A DNA stretch of 64,000 nucleotides from Larimichthys crocea (taxonomy: Eukaryota; Chordata; Actinopteri; Sciaenidae): positions 19,680,098 through 19,744,097 of the forward strand of contig NC_040016.1 of the NCBI RefSeq assembly GCF_000972845.2, given 5' to 3'. The position numbers and the translations under genes are program-made. The first letter of the stretch is position 1, and each line of letters begins with the position of its first letter. The notes under the pieces were generated by a model. That model had not been told where the DNA came from, made no database searches, and saw nothing but the letters and a program-made list of their open reading frames with translations. This document shows positions 38,184 through 51,250 of the stretch, piece after piece.

Positions 38184-39964
38184 TGTTCTGCAGTGTTTCT
38201 CCCACAAACACACCTGGCAGAGAAACTTGAGACAGGAGCAGCTTTGGTGTTTTCAGCCTCTGAACCAAACTCTGATGTAGATTATCGGGTTGTCGGAGTG
38301 TGTTTAACCCGGCTGCCTCTCACTGTGGTCGGTCTGTTTCTGTCTCCTCCTCGGTTTTCTCGTTTTTACCGGATAAATCTGCAGCTTTCTAACTTCTCCT
38401 CACACACACACACACATGCATGCACACACACACACGCAGAGCTACGCAGCTCTCTTTTTCAGCCTGCTGGTTCTGCCGACGTGGCGCCTCCAACCACACA
38501 CACACACACACACGCACACACACACTCATACACATACAGCTACACTACACACACACAGGAACGCACTGGAGTTCCGTTTAAGGCCTTCAAAATAAAAGTC
38601 TTCTTAGTGGTGAGGTGGGCAATTTCAAAGTGAAGTCACTAAGAATAACTAGAACACGAGAAACAACATTTAAAAACATAATATAATATAATATAATATA
38701 ATTATAATATAATATAATATAATATATTCTTTTAGAAAATATCTATTTTTCTGTTGTTGATTTATTTTGATTTTGATTGATTCACTCAAGTTTTTACATA
38801 CATAGACCTGAAATACAACCAAACACATTGACATGCAAATGTGAAGATGTGGTAGACTGGATGGAGGTTTTGTACCTTGCTCAAAGGCGCCTCGGCAGTG
38901 CCCAGGTGGTGAACGCCCTACATACTTGAGTCAGGAGGTCAGCGTCGGTTGAACGGAGGCTGCAGGTTGGATTGTGGTGATGGAGCAGGTCAGTGAGGTT
39001 GGATGTTTTGGATGTATTATATATTATTGAATTATAATTATCGATGCGTTAAATGTCCAGTGTGTCAGATTTAGGGGTCTCTGTTTAAAGAATGTGGCAG
39101 AAATTCAATATAATATGTTGTCATTAGTGTATAATCTGTGTTGACTTGTAATGAGACAGAGTCCACCTTGTTGAATCACCATGTTCCTACAGTAGCCCAT
39201 GACAGACAAACTAAACACTGACTCTAGATCCTAGGCATCCAAGATTCAGCTAAGTCTGCAACCTCATCACTAGATGTCATTAAATCCTACACAGTGGTCC
39301 TTAATTGAGTAAATCAGTTCAATGTTGCAACTGATAAAGGTGGAGCTTGTTTTAATTATTCTATATATATATATGGAGATTTTGGGCGGTGGTGGTGCAG
39401 TGGTTAGCACCTCCAGCCGACTGGACCCACTCTGTATGTGATGTTGTCTGAGTTCTCTGTGGCTTTCTTCCACAGTCCAAAGACATGCAGGTTAATTGGT
39501 GACTTTAAATTGCCCGTAGGTGTGATTGTGGGTTGCCGGTTGTTGGTTGATGGTGTCAGCCCTGTGATGAACTGGCAACTTGTCCTATGAACCAAAGTAT
39601 CTGATGAATATCTCCACAGTTTTGATCTGGAAACTGAATCTAATGTGAGTTTTTTTTTTTCATATCAGGATTGGCACAGCTGGATAAGAGTTTGTGCAAC
39701 ATTTGCAGGAAGCTGTGACGCCTTCCTTTAAATGCTACAAGACAAAAAAAAAGCTTCCCCCCCCTTCAGAGAAGACACAAACAGGAAACTTCTTTTTAAT
39801 CTAGGTTAAATTTATAAAAAACAACCTGTTATTATATCCAAATTCACATCATCACTCATGTAGCATTCATGCACTACACTAAAACTCCAATCTGAGGCAG
39901 TCTGTGGATTATAATCTCACATATTTACACATTAAAATGGAGATGCTGGTTTGCTGGTCCTTAC

Positions 39965-39973
39965 CTTCACCAT
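39965..39973 (-). pseudogene. extra copy of tmem263 coding exon 1 (MVK)
   Basis: CATTGTTCTGCAGTGTTTCT and the GTAAGGACC donor are identical to the 38175-38183 exon. Surrounding sequence matches over more than 1 kb with small indels. Confidence 0.8.
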
Positions 39974-41227
39974 TGTTCTGCAGTGTTTCTCCCACAAACA
40001 CACCTGGCAGAGAAACTGAGACAGGAGCAGCTTTGGTGTTTTCAGCCCTGCTAACCAAACTCTGATGTAGATTATCGGGTTGTCGGAGTGTTCTAACCCG
40101 GCTGCCTCTCACTGTGGTCGGTCTGTTTCTGTCTCCTCCTCGGTTTTCTCGTTTTACCGGATAAATCGCAGCTTTCTAACTCTTCTCCACACACACACAC
40201 CATCATGCACACACACACACACGCAGAGCTACGCAGCTCTCTTTTCAGCCTGCTGGTTCTGCCGACGTGGCGCCTCCAACCACACACACACGCATACACA
40301 CACACACCACACACACACACACTCATACACATACAGCTACACACACACACACAGGAACGCCCTGGAGTTCCGTTTAGGCCTTCAAAATAAAAGCTCTCAG
40401 TGGTGAGGGTGGGCAATTTCAAAGTGAAGTCACTAAGAATAACTAGAACACGAGAAACAACATTAAAACATATATAATATATATAATATAAATAATATAA
40501 TATAATAATAATATAAATATATTTTTTTGAAAATATCTATTTTTCTGTTGTTTAGTATTTTGATTTTGATGGATTCATCAAGTTTTTACATACATAGACC
40601 TGAAATACAACCAAACACATGACATGCAATGTGAAGATGTGGTGGACTGGATGGAGGTTTGTACTTTGCTCAAAGGCGCCTCGGCAGTGCCCAGGTGGTG
40701 AACGCCCTACATACTTGAGTCAGGAGGTCAGCGTCGGTGAACGGAGGCGGCAGGAGGATTGTGGTGATGAGGTTGGATGTTATGGAGGGCTTTAACTAAC
40801 CACTGCACCACCATGCTGCACTATTTCAAATGCTGTATATTATATTATTGAATAAATTATGATGCATAAATGTCCAGTGTGGTCAGATTAGGGGTCTCTG
40901 TTTAAAGAATGTGGGCAGAATTCAATATAATATGTTTTCATTAGTGTATAATCTGTGTTGACTTGTAATGAGACAGAGTCCACCTTGTTGAATCACCATG
41001 TTCCTACAGAACCCATGACAGACAAACTAAACACTGACTCTAGATAGCATCCAAGATTCAGCTAAGTCTGCAACCTCATCACAGATAGATAGATAGATAT
41101 ACTTATTTACCCAAGCTGGAAATTATAGTGCAGCAGCGCATACATAAAGTGACAAGTGACAACATAAGAATAAAATACACTATAAAGCAACTATACATAA
41201 TAAAATATCAAAAAGCATGTAACTACG

Positions 41228-41237
41228 NNNNNNNNNN
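41228..41237. other. assembly gap (10 N)
   Basis: Ten N characters between a truncated unit copy and error-rich sequence. Confidence 1.
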
Positions 41238-43560
41238 AGGGGTGTACCCACCTCTCCCCAGTGTCAGCTAGGATTGGCTCCAGCCCACGACCCTGATAAA
41301 GGTAATGGTTATGGAACACGGATGTATGGATGCATGACTAAACAAGGAAAATGAAATATAAAAAAAAAAAACTTTTTGCGGAATATTTTGAATTTTCATA
41401 CACCCCTGCTCATTGTAAAGAACACATTATCGCACTGTAACTTGGATGTAAGGGCAATAAAACAGAGTCATAAACTGGAGCTACGCTGCGTAATACTCTC
41501 ATGTGGGGGCAAAAACAACTGCAAAAGCAAATTCAGTGCACAGTTACACAATGTCTTGACTTTAACAAACATTATTGGAACAGTTTATTATAGCTGGTGT
41601 TTAATTACAGACAAAAGTTACCACTGAGTGTTTTTAATTTATTTTGGGCTTTTATTGTGAAGACAGGAAGTCGCTTGTGGGCGGTTGTTTTCAGCCCCAG
41701 CTCCGGATCCAGCATGACCAACCAACATCTATCTGAAACTCACACTGCTGCACACACAACAACACACACATGCACACACACAATGGATTTACATGCAGGC
41801 GTGTAAAGAGTCACATATTGGTATTTGTAGTCACCCACTATCACCCAGTTACAAGATAATCTCTGTTGCGGGTGTGCAGCAGTCCCTATATCACTTTGGC
41901 TCAACGCCTTTACTGGAACTCACCCAGCCTTGTATCCCGTTGGCTAACCAGTATCATTATCTCCCTCTATTTGTACGACACCGTACACCAACTTCAGAGC
42001 ACCCCCGGCTTGTAATACCATTTTATTTTCCTTCTAAACCACATTTTCCCACCACCCACTATCCTCCCTCAGACATTCTCCGGATGTCCCATAAACCAAT
42101 CCTGTTCTTAGTTTGCAATCTGACAATTATGTTGTTGACTTCTACCCAGTGGTTGTGTTTGGAATGTCCTGATATACCCAGTTTCTTTACTAAAATTTTT
42201 GAACATTACCCTTGGGTTTGTATTTCACGTACTTTCCTGTCTATTCTATTTTTGATTACTTTAATTGCATTACACCGTCTCCTGTTAATAATAACAAAAT
42301 TTATTATACTAACCAAACAGTTTAACCATTCTGATTATTATTTTTATCACTTCATTGTTCTCCACACTCCCCAACCAACCCATCTTTCCCACCCTAACTG
42401 TCAGGGGGTTATTGGGAAATACAACCGTTCCCCCCCTTGGCGCACATTTAGTGGCCCTTGACCGATGCGGGTACACCCTAGACCCAACCACCACTGCTAT
42501 TTTCCTTCCACAGCGCCCTGACCACAGAGAGACATTTATTTCAACAACAATGTCCCACTCACTGGAGACACCTTATTTAACTCCACCCCCAGGATCCTTT
42601 CCTGCTGTGAGTGCAAATAGTTGCCTAAACCATCCTGGTAAAACCCGCCCTCTTTCTGCTCAAAACGTTTCCCTGCAGAATTAAACTCGATTTTACTTTA
42701 GTTATTCAATGGCCGAATTGTTTTGAAGGATTTTGTGAAATCCTTTCGTCCGGCTGGACCTTGGTCTGGCAGATCTTGCAACCCCCCTGCTTGCTTCTCT
42801 GACCTGGTTTCACCTGTTAGGCTGAGGTACCTGACCAATCTTCGCGTCCAAGGACTCGTGTCTGCGTTTAGTGTTGTCTTCTGTCTCTCATCTTTCAAGG
42901 TGTAGTACCACACCACTGACGAAACCTAGGTTCCTAATCGGGATATTATATTTGTTGTTTGTCATTGTCATCCTATTCACTATATCAGCATCATAGATAG
43001 GATGATAAGACTAGATAGGATAGATTAGGATAGATATGATAGACTTTAGATAGATAGATTCGATAGATAAGTTATAGATAGATATAGCATAAGATTGATA
43101 GGGATAGACAAGCGATACGGAACGCGATTGATTTTATATCTTATTTTTGCCCGTCTCCACTTCTACACACAACATTAATCAACTACATACATGGAACACA
43201 CAAAAACACACACAAACACCCATATTTTTTTATAATCAGTGAAAAATTAAACCAACTCTAAAATTATCTATGTTATAATCTACGTTTAAAGTTCTAGAGC
43301 ATTGTTAAAACTCTGTATGGTTAAAGGCATGAAATTTTAATAAGGTGGCCTCTGTGCCTCCACATTCACAGTTAAAAAGAGCCATAACATGTGTGACTGT
43401 AATGTGAGTCAATAAAATAAAATATATTGTACAGAGGTATATACAGCAAGTTGGCAGTGTTGATATGTACAAAGTAGGGAGAAATGTGAGGTGACTGTAG
43501 ATTGTAGATTATGACCTAGCTGTTATTATAATAATAGCATGTGGCAGGAAAGATTTCCTG
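41238..43560. other. error-rich copy of the unit, probably unpolished sequence
   Basis: It follows the order of 43800-45440 and 47585-49150, but from about 41820 it carries frequent extra bases and substitutions. For example the regular GATA array of the other copies becomes irregular at 42990-43120, and TGTTGTTGACTCCCCAGTGG becomes ATGTTGTTGACTTCTACCCA. A 222-codon frame at 41793-42461 is a by-product of this noise and has no family resemblance. Confidence 0.75.
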
Positions 43561-45186
43561 TATCTGTCCAGTTCAATGTTGCACCTGATAAAGGTGGAGC
43601 TTGTCTTAGAGATTTTGGGCGGTGGTGGTGCAGTGGTTAGCACCTCCAGCCAACTGTGATGTTGTCTGAGTTCTCTGCGGCTTTCTCCCACAGTCCAAAG
43701 ACATGCAGGTTAATTGGTGACTTTAAATTGCCCGTAGGTGTGATTGTGGGTTGCTGGTTGTTGGTTGTTGGTGTCAGCCCTGTGATGAACTGGCAGCTGG
43801 TCCAGGGTGTACCCCACCTCTCACCCAGTGTCAGCTAGGATTGGCTCCAGCCCTCCACGACCCTGATAAAGGTAATGGTTATGGAACACGGATGTATGGA
43901 TGCATGACTAACAAGGAAAATGAAATTAGAAAAAAAACTAAATCTTGCGGAATATATTTGAATTCTTCATACATCCCCTGCTCATTGTAAAGAACACATT
44001 ATCAGCACTGTAACTTGGATGTAAGGGCAATAAAACAGAGTCATAAACTGGAGCTACGCTGCGTAATACTTCATATGTGGGGCAAACTAAACTGCAAAGA
44101 CAAATTCAGTGCACAGTTACACAATGTCTTGACTTTAACAAACATTATTGGAACAGTTTTATTAATAGCTGGTGTTTAATTACAGACAAAAAGTTACCAC
44201 TGAGTGTTTTTAATTTATTTTGGGCTTTTATTGTGAAGACAGGAAGTCGCTTGTGGGCGGTTGTTTCAGCCCCAGCTCCGGATCCAGCATGACCAACCAA
44301 CATCTATCTGAAACTCACACTGCTGCACACACACACATGCACACACGCAATGGATTTACATGCAGGCGTGTAAAGAGTCACATAGAGAGCCATAAAGTTA
44401 CAGATAGTCTGTGGGTGAGAGTCAAAGGTCAAGTACTGCACAGTGATGTTGGCAGAAACCTTCAGAGAATAAACCAGAGCAGGCTTGTAACCTTTAACAC
44501 ACAAATATCCAGACTGGATCAACCTGTTAGGAAGTGAAATATGTTGTTGACTCCCCAGTGGTGAAATGTCCTGAAGTACAATTTTGAAATTACCTGGGTG
44601 TCTCAGTACTTTGTTTATTTATTTGATGACTTTAAGCAAGATTAATAATACAAATTATAACTAACAAAGTAAATTATGATGTATTATTTTACATTCATGT
44701 TCTCCACATCCAACCATCCATTTTCCATAACTGCTCAGGGGGGCTGGAACCGATCCCCGCTGACATTTAGTGGCGAGAGGCGGGGTACACCCTAGACAAA
44801 CTGCTATTTCTTCACAGGGCCTGACACAGAGAGACAAACAACCATTCACACTCATGAGAACTCCACACCAGGATCCTTACTGCTGTGAGGCAATAGTGCT
44901 AACCACGGTAACCGCCTCTGCTCAAAGTCCCTGCAGAATTAAACTGATTTACTTTAGTTAAAGGGCCGATGTGAAGGATTTAGTGAAATCTAGTGGCGAG
45001 GCTGCAGATTTGCAACCTGCTGCTTCTGACCTGGTATGTAGCAGAAAGTATGAAACTCAAGCCAGACTAGTGTCTGAGTTTAGTCTGTCCTCTGTCTCTC
45101 ATCTTTTCAGGTGATTACACACCAATGAGAACCATCCTAATGGATATTATATTGTTGTTTGTCATTTATATACTATATCAGCCATT

Positions 45187-45187
45187 C

Positions 45188-45276
<89 letters not shown>
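45187..45276. repeat. (GATA)n microsatellite in the tandem unit
   Basis: About 22 perfect units. The equivalent sites are 42990-43120 (scrambled) and 48970-49043 (interrupted by N). Confidence 0.95.
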
Positions 45277-46174
45277 AAGCGATAGAAGCGATGAAATTCT
45301 TATTTTGCCGTCTCCCTTTACACACAACAACAACAACAGGAAAACAAAACACACAACACAATAATAGAAAAAAAAATCTAAATATATATTAAATATAGTT
45401 TAAAGTTCAGAGCAGTTAAAACCTGAGTTAAAGGCTGAAAAATAAGGTGTTGCAGTGATTATACACTTATGAAAACATAATTCTGAGTATTATATGCCAT
45501 ATCTGTAAATAAAAAGGGCCTTAAATCTGACACACTGGGACCTTTAAGTCACTGATGTTTTTATTTGGTAAATAATAACGTTAAAAACTGAGGACGATGG
45601 GCGATCCACGTCAATGTGATCTCCCTCTTTTACAGGTGAGTACAGCAACTAAACCACGACTCTTTGATTATTATATGACACGCAGAGGCCTCGGATTAAA
45701 TAAAAATAGCAAAATCATCTTGCAAAATAACACCCACCCCCTATTTTTTCTTTTTTTTTCCTCCTCTTGTGACACAACAGGCCAGATCCCGGAGTTAATG
45801 AACCAAGTACTGATGAATATCTCCACAGTTTGACTGGAAACTGAATCTAATGTGAGTTTTTTTTTTTTCATATCAGGATTTGGCACAGCTGGATAAGAGT
45901 TGTGCAACATTTTGCAGGAAGCTGTGACGCCTTCCTTTAATGCTACAAGACAAAAAAAAAAGCTTCCCCTCCCCCCCCTTCAGAGAACACAACAGGAAAC
46001 TTCTATTTAATCTAGGTTAAATTTAAAAAAACAAACCTGTTATTATATCCAAATTCCACATCATCACTCATGTAGCATTCAGGCACTACACTTAAAACTC
46101 CAATCTGAGGCAGTCTGTGGATTATAATCTCACATATACACATTAAATGAGGATGCTGGTTTGCTGGTCCTTAC

Positions 46175-46183
46175 CTTCACCAT
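46175..46183 (-). pseudogene. extra copy of tmem263 coding exon 1 (MVK)
   Basis: Same exon and donor as 38175-38183, with one missing C just upstream of the ATG on the minus strand. Confidence 0.8.
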
Positions 46184-48978
46184 TGTTTGCAGTGTTTCTC
46201 CCCACAAACACACCTGGCAGAGAACTTGAGACAGGAGCAGCTTTGTGTTTTCAGCCTCTGAACCTAACACTCTGATTGAGATTATCGGGTTGTCGGAGTG
46301 TGTCTAACCCGGCTGCCTCTCACTATGGTCGGTCTGTTTCTGTCTCCTCCTCGGTTTTCTCGTTTTTTACCGGATAAATCGGCAGCTTTCTAACTTCTCC
46401 TCACACACACACACACATGCATGCACACACACACACGCAGAGCTACGCAGCTCTCTTTTTCAGCCTGCTGGTTCTGCCGACGTGGCGCCTCCAACCACAC
46501 ACACACGCATACACACACACAACACACTCATACACATACAGCTACACTACACACACACAGGAACGCACTGGAGTTCCGTTTAAGGCCTTCAAAATAAAAG
46601 TCTTCAGTGGTGAGGTGGGCAATTTCAAAGTGAAGTCACTAAGAATAACTAGAACACGAGAAACAACATTTAAAAAACATTATATATAATATAAATAATA
46701 TAATATAATATAATAATATAATATAATATAATATATATTTTTTAGAAAATATCTATTTTTCTGTTGTTGATTTATTTTGATTTGATTGATCACTCAAGTT
46801 TTTACATACATAGACCTGAAATACAACCAAACACATGGACATGCAAATGTGAAGATGTGGTGGGACTGGATGGGGGTTTTTGTCCTTGCCTCAAAGCGCC
46901 GCGGCAGTGCCCAGGTGGTGAACGCCTACATACTTGAGTCAGGAGGTCAGCGTCGGTTGAACGAGGCTGCAGGATGGATTGTGGTGATGGAGCAGGTCAG
47001 GAGGTTGGATTTTATGGGGGTTTAACTAACCACTGCACCACCATGCTGACCTATTTCAAAATGCTGTATATTATATATTATGAATTAAGATTAGCGATGC
47101 ATTAAAGTCCATGTGTCAGATTTAGGGGCCTGTTTAAGAATGTGGCAGAAATTCAATATATATGTTTTCATTAGTGTAAATCTGTGTTGACTTGCAATGA
47201 GACAGAGTCCACCTTGTTGAATCACCATGTTCCTACAGTAAGCCCATGACAGACAAACTAAACACGACTCTAGATAGGCATCCAAGATTCACTACATCTG
47301 CAACCTCAATCACAGACGTCATTAATCCTACACAGTGGTCCTAATTGAGTAAATCATTCAATGTTGCAACTGATAAGGTGGAGCTGGTCTTAGAGATTTT
47401 GGGCGTGGTGGTGCAATGGTTAGCACCTCCAGCCGACGGTGATGTTTGTCTGAGTTCTCTGCGGGCTTTCTCCCACAGTCCTAAAGACATGCAGGGTTAA
47501 TTGGGTGACTTTTGCCGTAGGGTGATTGTGGGTTGCTGGTTGTTGTTGATGGTGTCAGCCCTGTGATGAACTGGCAACTTGTCCGGGTGACCCCACCTCT
47601 CACCCAGTGTCAGCTAGGATTGGCTCCAGCCCCCCACGACCCTGAAGAAGGTAATGGTTATGGAGCACGGATGTATGGATGCATGACTAAACAAGGAAAA
47701 TGAAATGAAAACATAAAAACATCAAAATATAAAAAGACAGAGCTAAACGTTTGCGGAATAATTTGAATTCTTCATACATCTCTGCTCATTGTAAAGAACA
47801 CATTATCAATATGTAACGTGAGTAAGGGCAATAAAACAGAGTCATAAACGGAGCTACGCTGCTAATACTTCATAGTGGGGGCAAAACCAAACTGCAAAAC
47901 AAATTCAGTGCACAGTTACACAATGTCTGACTTTAACAAACATTATTGGAACAGTTTTATTAATAGCTGGTGTTTAATTACAGACTAAAAGTTCCACTGA
48001 GTGTTTTAATTATTTTGGGCTTTTATTGTGAAGACAGGAAGTCGCTTGTGGGCGGTTGTTTCAGCCCAGCTCCCGGATCCAGCATGACCAACCAACATCT
48101 ATCTGAAACTCACACTGCTGCAACACACACACACACAACATGCACACACAAGTGGATTTACATGCAGGCGTGTAAAGAGTCACATAGAGAGCCATAAAGT
48201 TACAGATAGTCTGTGGGTGAGAGTCAAAGGTCAAGTACTGCACAGTGTGTTGGCAGAAACCTTCATAGAATAAACCAGAGCAGGGCTTGTAACCTTTAAC
48301 ACAAATATCCAGACTGGATCAACCTTTAGGAAATGAAATATGTTGTTGACTCCCCAGTGGTTGAATGTCCTGAAGTACAATTTTGAAATTACCCGGTGTC
48401 TCAGTACTTGTTTTATTTATCTGATGACTTTAAGCAAGATTAATAATACAAATTATAACTAACAAACTAATAATATGTATTATTTTACATTCATGTTCTC
48501 CTCCACACCAACATCCATTTCCATAACTGCTCAGGGGGGCTGGAACCGATCCCCGCTGACATTTAGTGGCGAGAGGCGGGTACACCCTAGACAAACTGCT
48601 ATTTCTTCACAGGGCCTGACACAAGAGAACAACAACCATCACACTCATGAGAACTCCCACCAGGATCCTTACTGCTGTGAGGCAATAGTGCTAACCACGG
48701 TAACCGCCCTCTGCCAAAGTCCCTGCAGAATTAAACTGATTTACTTCAGTTAAAGGGCCGATGTGAAGGATTTAGTGAAATCTAGTGGCGAGCGCAGATT
48801 TGCAACCTGCTGCTTCGGACCTGGTTGTAGCAGAAAGTATGAATCGCAGCCAGACTAGTGTCTGAGTTTAGTTTGTCCTCTGTCCTCATCTTTTCAGGTG
48901 ATTACACACCAATGAAACCATCCTAATGGATATTATATTGTTGTTTGTCATTTATACTAATCAAGGCCATTCATAGAT

Positions 48979-48988
48979 NNNNNNNNNN
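48979..48988. other. assembly gap (10 N) inside a GATA array
   Basis: The N run sits between TCATAGAT and AGATAGATAG, so the gap length is nominal. Confidence 1.
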
Positions 48989-49044
<56 letters not shown>

Positions 49045-49150
49045 CAAAATATATATTAAATATAGTTTAAAGTGCAGAGCAGTTAAAAGTGAAGCTGAGT
49101 TAAAGGCTGAAAAATAAGGTGCTCTGTGCCTCACAGTAACAGTTAAAGAG

Positions 49151-50022
49151 CCATAACATGTGTGACTGAATGAGTCTGGGGGCGAGGGTGGAGACAGTTG
49201 TACTGTTCAAGAGTCCGTAGGGTAAAAGCATTTGCATAGTCATAATGGAGGACAGAAAACTAGAACATAACATAAATAGTTTAGTTACACTCGCCAAATA
49301 TTTTCTACACAAATGTAAAATAAATACCTCACGTTTCAACATTTTTCTAAAAGAACTGCACCTTTACTTTGATTCTTTAAAAGCCCTGTTGCTGTATGAC
49401 AGTTTATCAACTTTTACCTTTTCTGACTGATCCCCTATAAGATATTTTCTTTCCTTTCTTTCCATCGCTTTACTTCATATTGTTCTGTTTATACCCTGTT
49501 CTTCTTGAATGTAAGAAATGCTACGCTCAGTTCTGAAAGCCACAACTTTTGTGATTGTATTTGAATATGCTTATTTGTATTGTATTTTGCAATAAAAAAA
49601 AAAAAGCATTTGCATAGGATTTAAATATGCACAGGGGAATAAAAAATGTGCAGAGGAGTTAAACATTTGCATAGAAAATAAATTGATAATTGCAGGTGGG
49701 GACACAGTAACCGTTTATTCAGCCATGCAGAAGAGAGCTGCAACGGTTTAGTACAGTGTTTCTCAAACGTTTTGCACCGTGTACCACCTCAGAAAATATT
49801 CGTCTGCCTAAGTATCACTGACTCACTCACTGTCACTAAAATCCAGCAACTACTACAGTGACAGGTGACACAGGACGCAGGTTTATTCCTCATAAGAATG
49901 TTATTTATTGTTGATCAGGACTCATGTGGTATAAAGGTAATAAAATAACTTTTCAATATCAGCCTGATACGTGGTCAAGTTCATTCACACAGTGAAATAT
50001 GATGAAGAGAAGTGGATCAGGA
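49151..50022. other. intergenic, no gene seen
   Basis: No recognisable protein. At 49755-49800 TTTCTCAAACGTTTTGCACC and GTACCACCT resemble an hAT-type fragment. Short tandem phrases containing 'gcatttgcata' occur near 49603-49680. Confidence 0.4.
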
Positions 50023-50567
50023 GCAGTGTTGTCATCTTACTTTTAAAAAGTAATTAATTACAGTTACAAATCACTTCTGCCAAAAAGTAAATGTGTTAGT
50101 AACTCAGTTACCACACTGTAAAAGTAATTAGTTACTCAGCAAAGTAACTGACATTACATTACATTACATTTTTTATGTTCTACAATTAGGGATGCACCGA
50201 AATAAAAATGTTCTGCCGAATACCGAAACCGAATATGAAATGCGGTTGTTAAATGTTTTACTATTGCATAAATAGCCTAGAATACATTTGTTTTTTCAAA
50301 GAAGGTAAATGTTTATTTAATATCCTTCAAACATTCCAGTAGAATTTCCATTTAGTATAATTATTATTTTATCTATATTGTTAGAAAGCCCGTGTTGTTT
50401 TAATCACTGTTAATTTGTTGTGCACCTCGCGCGCTTCATTCAACCAAATTGTAGTAACGCGCCACGTAACATTCTCAGTAACGATAACGGCGTTGCAAGT
50501 ATGAGAAAAGTAATTAATTAGATTACTTAAATAACAGCGTTAGTAACGCCGTTACTCCCAACACTGA
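50023..50567. mobile_element. non-autonomous DNA transposon, composite
   Basis: The left end CAGTGTTGTCATCTTACTTT and the right end GTAACGCCGTTACTCCCAAC...ACTG are imperfect inverse matches of the fish 'cagtgttgggagtaacg' element. Inside at about 50189 a second type, TAGGGATGCACCGAAAT, begins, which suggests nesting. Confidence 0.55.
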
Positions 50568-50689
50568 TCAGGAGTAACTTTAAACTTTCATTCAAACTGT
50601 TGTAGATGGTTTGATATGTTTGCCTGTAACTACACTCAGACATAACTAAGTGTGTGTGTGTGTGTGTGTGTTAACGTGCACACACACGC

Positions 50690-50893
50690 ACACACTCCAG
50701 CAGAGCAGGCGGCGGTGACGCGCCTTTCATTTAGTTCAGGCATATTCCGGGTCGCGTTGTTTTGGGGTCCTCGTCACCGGAGGCTCGGCGCCAGTTAGCT
50801 CGGAGCTAACGTAAACAAACAGGAGGCGAAGTTTGGAGAAATATTCAGAGAAATCAGCTCGTTCAGGAGGTTTGGAGCATCGGCCGCACAGCC
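50690..50893 (+). promoter_or_regulatory. likely rbbp5 promoter and 5' UTR
   Basis: This short stretch is clearly richer in CpG than its surroundings (GGCGGTGACGCGCC, GGAGGCTCGGCGCC) and leads directly to the rbbp5 start. No TATA box is seen. The exact start site is not visible. Confidence 0.5.
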
Positions 50894-51214
50894 ATGAACC
50901 TCGAGCTGCTCGGTGAGTAACAGGAATATTATTTATTTGTCTCTGATTTCTCTGAATTTATCGGTTTGTGCGTGTTGTGGTTAGCACTGTGCGCTAGCCT
51001 CGCGTGCTAACGACAAGAAGCGAATTAAACAGTTAATTAATTAATTTAGGTGATAATTATCAGAGTCAAACTGTTAATTAAGCTTTTTTAATTTAATGTT
51101 GCTTCTTCAGGCGAGTTTAAATATCACACACACACACACACACACACACAGGCTAACGTTAGCTCCGACACGCTGTCATATTGTTATGAATGAAACTGTT
51201 ATTACACGTTATTA

Positions 51215-51250
<36 letters not shown>

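Noticed and set aside
38193..38633. 146-codon frame with THTHTHAHTH segments next to tmem263 exon 1
   Set aside because: The His/Thr runs come from CA microsatellites. The copies at 40080 and 46417 break the frame by indels.
41793..42461. 222-codon open frame, hydrophobic in part, could look like a membrane protein
   Set aside because: It lies in the error-rich copy of a non-coding unit. The cleaner sister copies at 44370-45000 and 48170-48800 have no such frame, and the sequence matches no family I know.
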